Positions 1 through 7,387 of a DNA stretch of 37,750 nt are shown here, one piece after another. The position numbers and the translations under genes were made by a program. The stretch is taken from assembly GCA_964512305.1 (NCBI GenBank), contig CAZEIW010000001.1, positions 1 to 37,750 of the forward strand, in the 5' to 3' direction. This stretch comes from CAZEIW01 sp964512305. Lineage in GTDB: Bacteria; Pseudomonadota; Gammaproteobacteria; Burkholderiales; Burkholderiaceae_F. A model generated the notes under the pieces. The model saw only the letters and a list, made by a program, of their open reading frames with translations. It did no database searches and was not told the origin of the DNA. Each line of letters begins with the position of its first letter. The stretch's first letter is position 1.

Positions 1-1
1 G

Positions 2-1153
2 CAGCTGTGCGAAGCGCTGCAGGTGCCGCTGATCGTGGAGCGGGTTGCCATCGAACGCGACCACCGGCGCGGTGTGGAGGCGGCGGCGCGCGAAGCCCGC
101 TACCAGGCGCTGGCGCAAGCGGCGCAGGCGTGCGAGGCGCCCGTCGTGCTCACCGCGCACCACCTGGACGACCGGGTCGAGACCTTCCTTCTGCAGTGGC
201 TGCGAGGCGCCGGTCCGGCCGGGCTGGCGGGCATTGCCGCGGAGCGGGCGCTGGACGACGGCGCTGTCCGGCTCGTGCGGCCGCTGCTGGCGGTGCCGCG
301 CGCGGAGATCGACCGCTACGTCGAGCGCTGGCAGCTGAGCTATGTGGACGACCCAAGCAATGTGGACACCCGCCTGGCGCGCAACGCGCTGCGGCTGCGC
401 GTCGTGCCGGAGCTCGAGCAGCTGCGCGCCGGCTTTCGCAAATCGGCCGCGCGCTCGATCGACCTCGTGAGCGAGGCGGCCGAGGCGATCCAGGAGCTGG
501 CGCGCGGCGACCTGGGGGCGTGCACGGCAGATGCGCCGGGCGGCATGCTGCGGATCGACCGCCTTGCGGCGCTGAGCCCGGCGCGCCGTTCGCTGGTGCT
601 GCGCGCCTGGCTGACGCAGGCAGGCATCGAGGCACCGCCGCGCGCGCGCCTGCTCGAGGCGCTGTCGCAGGCGCTCGAAAGCGGGCGCGACGCCCGCATG
701 CTGATCCGCATCGGGAGCCACGAGCTCAGGCGCCACCGCGGCCTGCTGTGCCTGCGCGGCCCGCGGACCCAACTCCGCGGCGGCGCGGAGCGATTGGTGT
801 GGAATGGCGAGCTCGATCTGCCATTGGCGGCGTGGGGCGGCCGGCTGCGCTTTCTGCCGACGGAAGAGGCCGGCTTTGATGCCGACTGGCTGCGCGAGCG
901 GCCGCTCGAAGTGCGCGCGCGCACCGGCGGCGAAAGGTTCAAGCCGCACCCCATGCGGCCCTCGAAGCGGCTCAAGCAGCTGTTCCAGGAAGCGGGCGTT
1001 CCCGAGTTCGAGCGGGCCGGCCTGCCGCTGCTGTGGCGCGACGACCGCCTGATCTACGTCGCCCGCCTCGGCGCCGACGCCCGCCTGGTCGACCGCGGCG
1101 GAGAACGCGTGCGCATCGACTGGATCGGCGAGGGCTCCCTGCTCGGCGATTGA
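2..1153 (+). CDS. tilS: tRNA(Ile)-lysidine synthase, 5' end missing
   Basis: TilS uses ATP to attach lysine to C34 of tRNA-Ile(CAU), changing its decoding from AUG to AUA. The window opens inside the gene: the reading frame is open from base 2, and the N-terminal PP-loop (SGGxDS) lies upstream of the window. Visible hallmarks are the HHLDD-VET motif near bases 158-186 and a C-terminal TilS substrate-binding domain with GGERFKPHPM and SKRLKQLFQE-type residues near 927-995, ending in TGA. About 383 residues are present. The downstream neighbours lysC and tRNA-Ser are the usual betaproteobacterial order, where accA would be expected upstream. The internal GTG at 23 is not a real start, because homology continues ahead of it. 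Confidence 0.93.
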   Translation, partial: QLCEALQVPLIVERVAIERDHRRGVEAAAREARYQALAQAAQACEAPVVLTAHHLDDRVETFLLQWLRGAGPAGLAGIAAERALDDGAVRLVRPLLAVPRAEIDRYVERWQLSYVDDPSNVDTRLARNALRLRVVPELEQLRAGFRKSAARSIDLVSEAAEAIQELARGDLGACTADAPGGMLRIDRLAALSPARRSLVLRAWLTQAGIEAPPRARLLEALSQALESGRDARMLIRIGSHELRRHRGLLCLRGPRTQLRGGAERLVWNGELDLPLAAWGGRLRFLPTEEAGFDADWLRERPLEVRARTGGERFKPHPMRPSKRLKQLFQEAGVPEFERAGLPLLWRDDRLIYVARLGADARLVDRGGERVRIDWIGEGSLLGD

Positions 1154-1165
1154 TGCTCCCGCGCT

Positions 1166-1211
1166 CCCCTCTCCCGCGCGCCGCGCGGGAGAGGGGCCGG
1201 GGGGTGAGGGT
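1166..1211. repeat. REP-like palindromic element, copy 1
   Basis: A 14-bp perfect inverted repeat, CCCCTCTCCCGCGC (1166-1179), loop GCC, then its complement (1183-1196), is followed by CCGGGGGGTGAGGG. The same core occurs near 25914 and twice at 34438-34536, each time between genes. It has no T-tract, so it is better described as a dispersed palindromic repeat than an intrinsic terminator. Here it sits just after tilS. Confidence 0.7.
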
Positions 1212-1270
1212 GTCAGCCCTGGCTCCGTCGCCGCAATACAAAGACGCCGACGACCCACCGACGCGGCCTT

Positions 1271-1276
1271 TATAAT
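1271..1276 (+). promoter_or_regulatory. Probable -10 box of lysC promoter
   Basis: A consensus TATAAT lies 36 bp before the lysC ATG in otherwise GC-rich DNA. No good -35 box is seen at 16-18 bp upstream (the bases there are GACGAC-like). The promoter is therefore inferred from the -10 hexamer and its position only. Confidence 0.5.
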
Positions 1277-1312
1277 CCCGCGTTTTTGGGCTGAAACCAC
1301 GCAGGCTGGGGC

Positions 1313-2569
1313 ATGGCGCTGATCGTCCAGAAATACGGCGGCACATCGGTCGGATCCGTCGACCGCATCAGGAACGTCGCGCAGCGGGTCGCGAAATGGC
1401 ACCGCGCCGGGCACCAGCTCGTCGTTGTCGTGTCGGCGATGAGCGGCGAGACCAACCGCCTGATCGACCTCGCCAAGCAGGTCCAGCCTGTCCCCGACCC
1501 GCGCGAGCTCGACGTCGTCGCGTCGACCGGGGAGCAGGTGACGATCGGCCTGCTGGCGATGGCGCTCAAGGACGTCGGCCTGAAGGCCCGCAGCTACACC
1601 GGCCACCAGGTTCGGGTGCTGACCGACAGCGCGTTCACGAAGGCGCGCATCCTGGACATCGAGGACGGCAACATCCGCGCCGACCTGGCGTCCGGCTGCG
1701 TGGTCGTGGTCGCCGGCTTCCGGGGCCAGGACGAGCACGGCAACATCACCACGCTCGGCCGCGGCGGTTCCGATACCTCGGCGGTCGCGCTGGCCGCGGC
1801 GCTCGGCGCCGAGGAGTGCCTGATCTACACCGACGTCGACGGCGTCTACACCACCGACCCGCGCATCGTCCCCGAGGCACGCCGGCTGCACACGGTCACC
1901 TTCGAGGAAATGCTCGAGATGGCGAGCCTCGGTTCGAAGGTGCTGCAGATCCGCTCGGTCGAATTCGCCGGCAAGTACCGGGTCCGGCTGCGCGTGCTGT
2001 CGAGCCTGACCGACGCCGACCTCCCGCTGGCGGTCGAGGCGAACTCCGGTACCCTGATTACGTTCGAGGAAGATTCGAAGATGGAACAGGCCGTCATCTC
2101 GGGCATCGCGTTCTCGCGCGACGAGGCCAAGATCACGCTCACGCGCGTGCCGGACCGTCCCGGCATCGCGTACCAGATCCTGGGGCCGATCGGCGACGCC
2201 AACATCGACGTCGACATGATCATCCAGAACACCAGCGTCGACGGCATGACCGACTTCTCGTTCACCGTGCACCGCAACGAGTATGCGAAGGCGATGGACG
2301 TGCTCAACGGGAAGGTCAAGGCGCACATCGGCGCTGCAAACCTGGTCGGCGATGCCAGGATCTGCAAGGTTTCCGTGGTCGGCATCGGCATGCGGTCGCA
2401 CGTCGGCATCGCGAGCCAGATGTTCCGCACGCTGGCCGAGGAGGGGATCAACATCCAGATGATCTCGACCAGCGAGATCAAGATCTCGGTGGTGATCGAG
2501 GACAAGTACATGGAACTCGCGGTGCGCGCGCTGCACAAGGCCTTCGGGCTGGAGCAGGGCGCCGCGTAG
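1313..2569 (+). CDS. lysC: Aspartate kinase
   Basis: This enzyme phosphorylates aspartate, the first step to lysine, threonine, methionine and diaminopimelate. It has 418 residues, the usual length of the monofunctional proteobacterial enzyme. The amino-acid kinase domain covers about residues 1-245 and starts with the signature KYGGTSVGS (residues 7-15). It also shows the GRGGSDTSA loop and a YTDVDGVYTTDP segment. Two ACT regulatory domains follow from about 265 to 410, so feedback inhibition by lysine and/or threonine is expected from the family. The ATG at 1313 is placed by the conserved N-terminus. An internal ATG with a ribosome-binding site lies at 2081 and is listed separately. The gene lies between tilS and tRNA-Ser. 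Confidence 0.96.
   Translation: MALIVQKYGGTSVGSVDRIRNVAQRVAKWHRAGHQLVVVVSAMSGETNRLIDLAKQVQPVPDPRELDVVASTGEQVTIGLLAMALKDVGLKARSYTGHQVRVLTDSAFTKARILDIEDGNIRADLASGCVVVVAGFRGQDEHGNITTLGRGGSDTSAVALAAALGAEECLIYTDVDGVYTTDPRIVPEARRLHTVTFEEMLEMASLGSKVLQIRSVEFAGKYRVRLRVLSSLTDADLPLAVEANSGTLITFEEDSKMEQAVISGIAFSRDEAKITLTRVPDRPGIAYQILGPIGDANIDVDMIIQNTSVDGMTDFSFTVHRNEYAKAMDVLNGKVKAHIGAANLVGDARICKVSVVGIGMRSHVGIASQMFRTLAEEGINIQMISTSEIKISVVIEDKYMELAVRALHKAFGLEQGAA
2066..2569 (+). other. Possible internal start for aspartokinase beta subunit
   Basis: Within lysC, the sequence GAGGAAG (2066-2072) sits 8 bases before an in-frame ATG at 2081 (codon 257, protein starting MEQAVISG). Translation from there would give a 162-residue protein made of the two ACT domains only. 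Alpha2-beta2 aspartokinases of Corynebacterium and Bacillus make their beta subunit from an internal start at the equivalent place. That it happens here is inference. Confidence 0.4.
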
Positions 2570-2590
2570 GTCCGTGTCGCGGGCAGCGCG

Positions 2591-2620
2591 TTGACCCTGC
2601 CGTCGGGCGCGTTCTACACT
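2591..2620 (+). promoter_or_regulatory. tRNA-Ser promoter
   Basis: TTGACC (2591-2596) and TACACT (2615-2620) are separated by 18 bp and match the sigma-70 -35 and -10 consensus at 5/6 and 4/6 positions. The predicted start is near 2627, about 20 bp before the mature tRNA 5' end. This is a sensible layout for a tRNA transcribed apart from lysC. Confidence 0.6.
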
Positions 2621-2647
2621 GGCGTTCGACAGCGGGCGGGAAAACCC

Positions 2648-2741
2648 GGAGACGTGGCCGAGTGGTCGAAGGCACTCCCCTGCTAAGGGAGCATCCGCGC
2701 AAAAACGTGGATCGACGGTTCGAATCCGTCCGTCTCCGCCA
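2648..2741 (+). tRNA. tRNA-Ser (anticodon GCU)
   Basis: The acceptor stem GGAGACG (2648-2654) pairs with CGTCTCC (2731-2737), followed by discriminator G and an encoded CCA (2739-2741). The anticodon stem CTCCC/GGGAG (2675-2679/2687-2691) encloses the loop CTGCTAA, giving anticodon GCT at 2682-2684. A long variable arm and the T-loop GGTTCGAATCC mark a class II serine tRNA. It reads AGC/AGU codons. Confidence 0.97.
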
Positions 2742-2780
2742 CCTTGCGTAACGCGTCCCTACGGACGCGTTACGCAAGGT
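2741..2780 (+). terminator. Perfect 18-bp palindrome abutting the tRNA 3' end
   Basis: The arms 2741-2758 and 2763-2780 are perfect reverse complements around the loop CTAC, and the first arm begins on the A of the tRNA CCA end. It could stop transcription or guide 3' processing. No T-run follows (the next bases are GCCCTCC), so it is not a classic intrinsic terminator. It could equally be a repeat element. Confidence 0.55.
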
Positions 2781-2811
2781 GCCCTCCGTAGCGCGCAGCG
2801 CGAAGGAGGGC
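2781..2811. repeat. Second palindrome after tRNA-Ser
   Basis: GCCCTCC (2781-2787) pairs with GGAGGGC (2805-2811). The 17-base interior itself contains GCGC...GCGC and could fold further. It directly follows the 18-bp palindrome, giving two back-to-back hairpins. This looks like a dispersed intergenic element rather than a gene-specific signal, but no other copy is seen in this window. Confidence 0.45.
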
Positions 2812-2868
2812 TGTCGATTCTGGGAAGCTCCCTCGGTTCGCGGGCCTGAAATTCGCACTCCAGCCGCC

Positions 2869-2908
2869 TTGCATTCCGCAGCGGATTCTGTATGATGAGC
2901 ATCATATG
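2869..2908 (+). promoter_or_regulatory. tetR promoter and overlapping operator O1
   Basis: TTGCAT (2869-2874), a 16-bp spacer and TATGAT (2891-2896) form a good sigma-70 promoter. The -10 hexamer is the left half of the palindrome TATGAT-GAGC-ATCATA (2891-2906), whose last A is the first base of the tetR ATG. Transcription should start within a few bases of the ATG, and no Shine-Dalgarno sequence is present, so the mRNA is probably leaderless. A TetR dimer bound here would cover both the -10 box and the start codon, giving autorepression. The same half-sites recur at 3523-3538. Confidence 0.65.
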
Positions 2909-3487
2909 CAGCGATCCACCCCCAGAGCCAAGGAAATCACGCACGAACGTATCGTCGAGGCCGCGGCACGCGCAATCCGGCGCACTGGCTACGACGGCAC
3001 GAGCGTCGTCGACATCATGAAGGCGGCTGGCCTCACGCACGGCGGCTTCTACGCCCACTTTGCTTCGCGCGAGGCGATGCTCGCCGAGGCGGCGGACCGT
3101 GCCGGTGCCGAGGCTGTCGCCGCATCGGCGCGCGTCGCGGCGACCGCTCCGCCGGAGCAGGCTTTGCAGCGGCTGCTGCAAGCCTACCTCTCGAAGGAGC
3201 ACGTAAAGAGCGTGGAAATGGGCTGTCCGGTTGCGGCCCTTGGTTCGGAGATGCCGCGTCAGGCTCCCGAGGTACGGCGCGCGGCCACGCGTCGCATTAA
3301 GGAGATGATCGATGTCGTTGCTCGCCAGTCACCCGACTGGGGGCAACCCGGCGCGCACGAACGCGCGCTCGTTACCGTCGCCACGATGGTCGGCGCATTG
3401 CTGCTGGCGCGCGCCGTCGATGACCCCAAGCTCTCCGACGCGATGCTGAAGACGGCTTCGAAGCATCTCGCGCCCACTGGCACCTGA
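2906..3487 (+). CDS. TetR/AcrR family transcriptional regulator
   Basis: This is a 193-residue repressor. The N-terminal helix-turn-helix covers about residues 12-58: ERIVEAAARAIRRTGYDG, then DIMKAAGLTHGGFYAHF and the downstream SREAML helix. The C-terminal ligand-binding and dimer domain is helical and contains a single Cys in a GCPVAALG segment near 107-114, as in several electrophile- or lipid-responsive AcrR-type regulators. The ligand cannot be told from sequence. The ATG at 2906 is the only start ahead of the HTH domain, and it touches its own operator. The dehydrogenase gene downstream has the same operator, so it is the likely target. Codon use here is less GC-rich than in lysC. Confidence 0.93.
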   Translation: MQRSTPRAKEITHERIVEAAARAIRRTGYDGTSVVDIMKAAGLTHGGFYAHFASREAMLAEAADRAGAEAVAASARVAATAPPEQALQRLLQAYLSKEHVKSVEMGCPVAALGSEMPRQAPEVRRAATRRIKEMIDVVARQSPDWGQPGAHERALVTVATMVGALLLARAVDDPKLSDAMLKTASKHLAPTGT

Positions 3488-3522
3488 ACGCACAGACATC
3501 CGTGCCCCTCTTCGAGCTGAAA

Positions 3523-3538
3523 TATGATGCATATCATA
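3523..3538. promoter_or_regulatory. Operator O2 upstream of the SDR gene
   Basis: TATGAT-GCAT-ATCATA has the same 6-bp arms and the same 4-bp spacing as O1 at 2891-2906; the symmetry here extends to ATATGAT/ATCATAT (3522-3539). It lies about 95 bp before the dehydrogenase ATG and 36 bp after the tetR stop. TATGAT may again double as a -10 box, but no clear -35 box is seen at 16-17 bp. Confidence 0.6.
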
Positions 3539-3632
3539 TGCAAACCGTGCGCGATGACCGCCCCACCCAGATCCCGGCCCTCCTCCATCGTGGCCGCAAC
3601 CGAATTCGTCACGCCAACTGAAAGGCATTCCC

Positions 3633-4469
3633 ATGAAGCTCAAGAAATCCATCGCGCTCGTTACGGGCGCCTCGTCAGGCATTGGCAAAGCGACGGCCGA
3701 GCGCCTCGCCACGGCTGGCTACAAGGTCTACGGCACCAGCAGACGCGCAGCGCAAACGGCCCAGCGATCGTTCGAGATGCTGCCCCTCGATGTGACCAGC
3801 GATGAATCAGTCGAGGCGGCTGTCAACGAGTTAGTGCGATTGGAAGGTCGAATCGACCTGCTCGTGAACAACGCCGGCTTTGGCGTCGCACCCGCCGGAG
3901 CGGAAGAGAGCTCGATCGAACAGGCCCGATCGATCTTCGAGACGAACTTCTTCGGGATCGTCCGGATGACGCGCGCCGTCGTGCCGACCATGCGAAAGCA
4001 GGGGGGCGGTCGCATCATCAACATCGGCTCCGTGCTTGGTTTCCTGCCCATGCCGTACGGGGCACTCTATGCCGCGACCAAGCACGCGATCGAAGGTTAT
4101 TCCGAGTCGCTCGATCATGAGTTGCGCACGAGAGGCATCCGGGTCTCGGTCATCGAGCCCGCATACACGAAGACGCCGTTCGACGCGAACTTCCTGGAAG
4201 CAGATGCCAAGCTCGATGAATATCGCCAGATTCGTGCAGCTGTAAACGAGAGGGTGAAGGAAGTGATGGCAACTGCGGAACAGCCGGGCGTCGTGGCCGA
4301 CGTCGTGCTGAAAGCCGCCAGTGCGGCTCGCCCGAAACTCCGATACACAGCCGGCAGGCTCGCGAGCCGCCTGCGATTGCTGCGCAGATTTGCGCCTGCC
4401 GGCCTGGTGGACGCTGGGATTCGAAAAGATCTGCGGCTCGACGCGGTGTCGGTCGCGGCAACATCATGA
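3633..4469 (+). CDS. SDR family NAD(P)-dependent oxidoreductase
   Basis: This is a classical short-chain dehydrogenase/reductase of 278 residues. It has the cofactor motif TGASSGIG (11-18), NNAG (79-82), catalytic Ser133 in INIGSV, and Tyr146/Lys150 in YAATK. Basic residues after beta-2 (TSRRA, 35-39) favour NADP(H), by family rule. The substrate-binding tail resembles the 'oxidoreductase' SDRs with PxxxKTxF loops, and the real substrate is unknown. GAAAGG lies about 8 bases before the ATG. The operator shared with the TetR gene upstream suggests induction by the TetR ligand, which may be related to the SDR substrate. It converges on the lipoprotein gene, with a 20-bp gap. Base composition is visibly less GC-rich than the flanking genes. 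Confidence 0.93.
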   Translation: MKLKKSIALVTGASSGIGKATAERLATAGYKVYGTSRRAAQTAQRSFEMLPLDVTSDESVEAAVNELVRLEGRIDLLVNNAGFGVAPAGAEESSIEQARSIFETNFFGIVRMTRAVVPTMRKQGGGRIINIGSVLGFLPMPYGALYAATKHAIEGYSESLDHELRTRGIRVSVIEPAYTKTPFDANFLEADAKLDEYRQIRAAVNERVKEVMATAEQPGVVADVVLKAASAARPKLRYTAGRLASRLRLLRRFAPAGLVDAGIRKDLRLDAVSVAATS

Positions 4470-4489
4470 AGGCATTCTCTCCTGCATCC

Positions 4490-7045
4490 TCACGGACCTA
4501 TCGCGACGAAGGCTATCCTCGGATCGCTCGTCAGGGTAACGACGACGAAGCTGTCGGGCGTGACCACCAGCTGGCCCGCCAGAAGCCCTTGCGCATACCC
4601 GACAACCTTGTAGCTGTTGATCAGGGCGCCGGCGGCGGTATAGACCCAGAAATCAGAGGTTGAATAAATGCCGTTGATGCCGCAGATCACGCGTCCGTCT
4701 TGCGTGACCTCTGCATTGTTCGGGTACGGTGCTGCCCCGGGAAGGCTGCCGACGAGCGCCAGGGTCTGCGGATTCACGCTGGAGCAAACGTAAGGCGCAC
4801 CCGTCGCGGTATAAAGACGCGACCCATCCGGGCTCACCGCGATGTCGCCTCCGTTGGACGAACCGTTTATGTCGGTGCTGGTTGCGCGCAGCGACACCAT
4901 CAACGTGCCGCCGGAAATCGCCGAGTAGTCAAGGTCGTACGCGCGAACCGTGGCAGGGCTGATTCCCTGGTCTTGCGTATAGACGCTGGTGCCGTCTGAC
5001 GGAGCGGTCAACGATCCATTCAAGCCCGTGTTGCCGAGGCTGGCACCGTTGCTGTAGGCCGTGCCGTTGCCCGCCAGCACAACCTCCTGCCCATTCGTTC
5101 GAACCGCCAGCAAGCTGGTCCCGGGTCCAGCCGCGGCAGACAGGCTCCAGGGGCTGGCGACGGTCATGGTGCCGAGATTGACCACCGAGATCTTGCCCGC
5201 GGCGGTATCGAGCGCATAGAGCAGGCTGCCGTCCGGCGAGACTGCCATCGCCCCGAGCGCCGAGCCGACGCCGGTCAGGGTCCGCACGAGTTGTGCGGTG
5301 TAGGCGTTGTAGACGTCGATCGTGGTTCCGCCGTTGTTTGCGTAGACGTAGGGACGGATCGTGTCGGCCGCGATGGAGCTGTACGCAGTACTCAGGTAGG
5401 TCGACGCGACCGCGGCGGTGCTGTCCTTCCACAAGCCCACGCGCACGACGGCCGGCGCGACGCCGGCGACGCTCGCACTGATCGTGATTGTGGCGTAGCT
5501 GATCGCCGTGCTCGGAAGGCTGGCCGGATTGGCAGTCAGGCTCAGCTGGCCCGGCGTCGTTCCGGAGGAGGTCACCTGCAGCCACGCGCTGTCCGAGACC
5601 GCCGCCCAACCGAGCGCGCCGCCGAAGTTGTCGCGGATCGTGAGTGTCCGGTTCAAGGCGCTTCCGGTCGGCGTGCTCGAGAGACCAACGCCCCACGTCG
5701 AAGCGAGCAGCTTGTGCTGGTCGGCGTTCAAGTTGACCGTCAGGGGCAGGGTGGGGCTGTCGCCATTGACCCGGGAGCCCACGGTGACCGTTGCCGTCAT
5801 CGAACCCGGCGAGACCTGGCCGGCGTTGGGGGCCAGGCTCAGTGTGGTCCCCGTCTGGTCGACGACGCCCGAGACCGGCGACGGGGACAGCCATGCCGGC
5901 ACGCCAGACAGGCTCCACGGCCAGGCATTGACTCCGGTGTTCAGCGTCAGCAGGATGGGCTGGGCACTCCAGTCGCGTCCTTTGGCGCCCCCCAGGGTGA
6001 TCACGTTGCTGGCGACACCGAGCGTCGGCGCAGTCAGGTTCAGCGTCGATGTCATCGTCAGGCTGGGAATCCCGGTCGCCGACACCACAAGATTCGACGA
6101 ATAGCTGCCGCTCGATAACGGTCCGACGGTCGGGTCCGGCCGCAAGCTGATCGTGCCGGGGGTGATACCGCTCAAGGGCGCCGCAATCATCCACGGGGCC
6201 GAGCTTGTCGCGGTCCAGTTGGTGGCGACCTGATTGTCCAGGAAGAAGCTGACGGTCTGCGGAGCGATCGGCGCGCCGTTTATGGCCGCAAAAGCGGGAA
6301 CCCCGGAGCTCAGGCTGAACTGGGGCTGCAACACGCTGAGCGAGATCGTCGAGGTGGCGGTCTGCCCGTCCGCCGCGTTCAGCGTCACAGCATCGCTGTA
6401 CGAGCCGACCGCGAGTCCCGCCGCCACGAAGCTGACGCTGAAGCCGCCGTTCCCGTTGCCGGAGCCGCTGTTGACACGCAGCCAGGAAGCCTTGGTCGAT
6501 GCAGTCCAGCTTTGGCTTTGGGCACCGACGCTGAATGCGATATCGGCTGGGGCCGGGCCGCCCTGGTTCATCGTGGCGCTGGTGCTCGACTGCGCGTTGA
6601 GTGAGATCGGGTAGTCGGTGACCGTAAAGTCATACGGCAGGCTCAGGGGCGAACCGCTGAATTGTTTCGCGCAAGCGGCGTCCTTGCAGAGTTGAATCTG
6701 GAACGTGCCTTGGTAGCGGCCGGGCATCAGGGTCGCGGATGTGAAGACCGTGACTGAATAGTTGGTCGCGTCGATCGGCACGACGTTGACCGTCCCGGTG
6801 AGCAAATGCAGCGGATCCACGACGTAGACGTAGACCACCGAAGCGCCGGCGAACACGCTCGGGTCGGTCGCCGTCGCGCGCTCCGTCAGAGTCGCGGAAA
6901 CCCCGGGCGCGACGCTGGTCGTCAGCGTCGCGGGCGAGAGCGTGATCGAGGGCGGCGGCGGCGGCGGGCTCCCACCGCTTCCTCCGCCCCCGCACGCGCC
7001 CAGCAGCAGCACAAGGGCGATCGGCCCGAAGATTTTTCGAGTCAC
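4490..7045 (-). CDS. Lipoprotein with four BACON-like repeats and a beta-propeller
   Basis: This is an 851-residue exported protein. A lipobox LGAC places the lipidated Cys at residue 18, followed by a Gly/Ser run and a six-proline spacer, so it is anchored at the cell surface or periplasm. Residues 33-142 form an unassigned beta-rich domain with a Cys120/Cys125 pair. Four repeats of about 95-100 residues follow (146-240, 241-337, 340-438, 445-540). Each has the BACON/Ig-like signature of a Trp, about eight residues, then a second Trp with Leu/Met (for example W180/W188 and W480/W488). Residues 560-851 look like a YncE-type propeller with AVSPDGSLLYALD and AVSPDGSRLYTAT repeats. The start is GTG with GGAGGGG about 6 bases upstream. 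BACON domains bind carbohydrate or mucin in some proteins; the role here is unknown. Confidence 0.85.
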   Translation of the reverse strand: MTRKIFGPIALVLLLGACGGGGSGGSPPPPPPSITLSPATLTTSVAPGVSATLTERATATDPSVFAGASVVYVYVVDPLHLLTGTVNVVPIDATNYSVTVFTSATLMPGRYQGTFQIQLCKDAACAKQFSGSPLSLPYDFTVTDYPISLNAQSSTSATMNQGGPAPADIAFSVGAQSQSWTASTKASWLRVNSGSGNGNGGFSVSFVAAGLAVGSYSDAVTLNAADGQTATSTISLSVLQPQFSLSSGVPAFAAINGAPIAPQTVSFFLDNQVATNWTATSSAPWMIAAPLSGITPGTISLRPDPTVGPLSSGSYSSNLVVSATGIPSLTMTSTLNLTAPTLGVASNVITLGGAKGRDWSAQPILLTLNTGVNAWPWSLSGVPAWLSPSPVSGVVDQTGTTLSLAPNAGQVSPGSMTATVTVGSRVNGDSPTLPLTVNLNADQHKLLASTWGVGLSSTPTGSALNRTLTIRDNFGGALGWAAVSDSAWLQVTSSGTTPGQLSLTANPASLPSTAISYATITISASVAGVAPAVVRVGLWKDSTAAVASTYLSTAYSSIAADTIRPYVYANNGGTTIDVYNAYTAQLVRTLTGVGSALGAMAVSPDGSLLYALDTAAGKISVVNLGTMTVASPWSLSAAAGPGTSLLAVRTNGQEVVLAGNGTAYSNGASLGNTGLNGSLTAPSDGTSVYTQDQGISPATVRAYDLDYSAISGGTLMVSLRATSTDINGSSNGGDIAVSPDGSRLYTATGAPYVCSSVNPQTLALVGSLPGAAPYPNNAEVTQDGRVICGINGIYSTSDFWVYTAAGALINSYKVVGYAQGLLAGQLVVTPDSFVVVTLTSDPRIAFVAIGP

Positions 7046-7387
7046 GGCAACCCCTCCGAATTCGACCTCGAGAGCGTCGAGCGACCTCAGATCGGTCTTT
7101 CCGGGCAGCGTGACATCGCGATAACGCCCGGGCGCACCGTCTTATTGTGATAGTGCGGTTGAGTCTGTGCGTTGAAGATGCTGACGCATACGTGACCAAT
7201 GGTCAAGCAAAGCGGGTGACGCCACACCGTAGCGTAGGGCCTTTTGCCCACCGCCTTGTCGCTTCTGCCCAAGCCAGTCGATCGACGGATTTTCAGAGCG
7301 CGATCGATCAACTTCGGATCTAGGTCAAGGGGTTCGTCGGGGGTTCGTCGCCATCACCGCCGGTTGCATGAACAGTCGGCCGGATCC
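7046..7387. other. Intergenic region with possible lipoprotein-gene promoter
   Basis: 342 bp lie between two minus-strand genes. On the minus strand, TTCAAC (near 7173) and TATCAC (near 7149), 18 bp apart, make a weak sigma-70 candidate about 100 bp before the lipoprotein GTG. An 11-bp tandem duplication, GGGGTTCGTCG twice, lies at about 7329-7350, just downstream of the thiolase gene. I see no convincing gene or terminator here. Confidence 0.35.

Noticed and set aside
2738..4489. Genomic island with attL/attR at tRNA-Ser
   Set aside because: No integrase and no repeat of the tRNA 3' end found by eye downstream; kept only as a composition-based observation.
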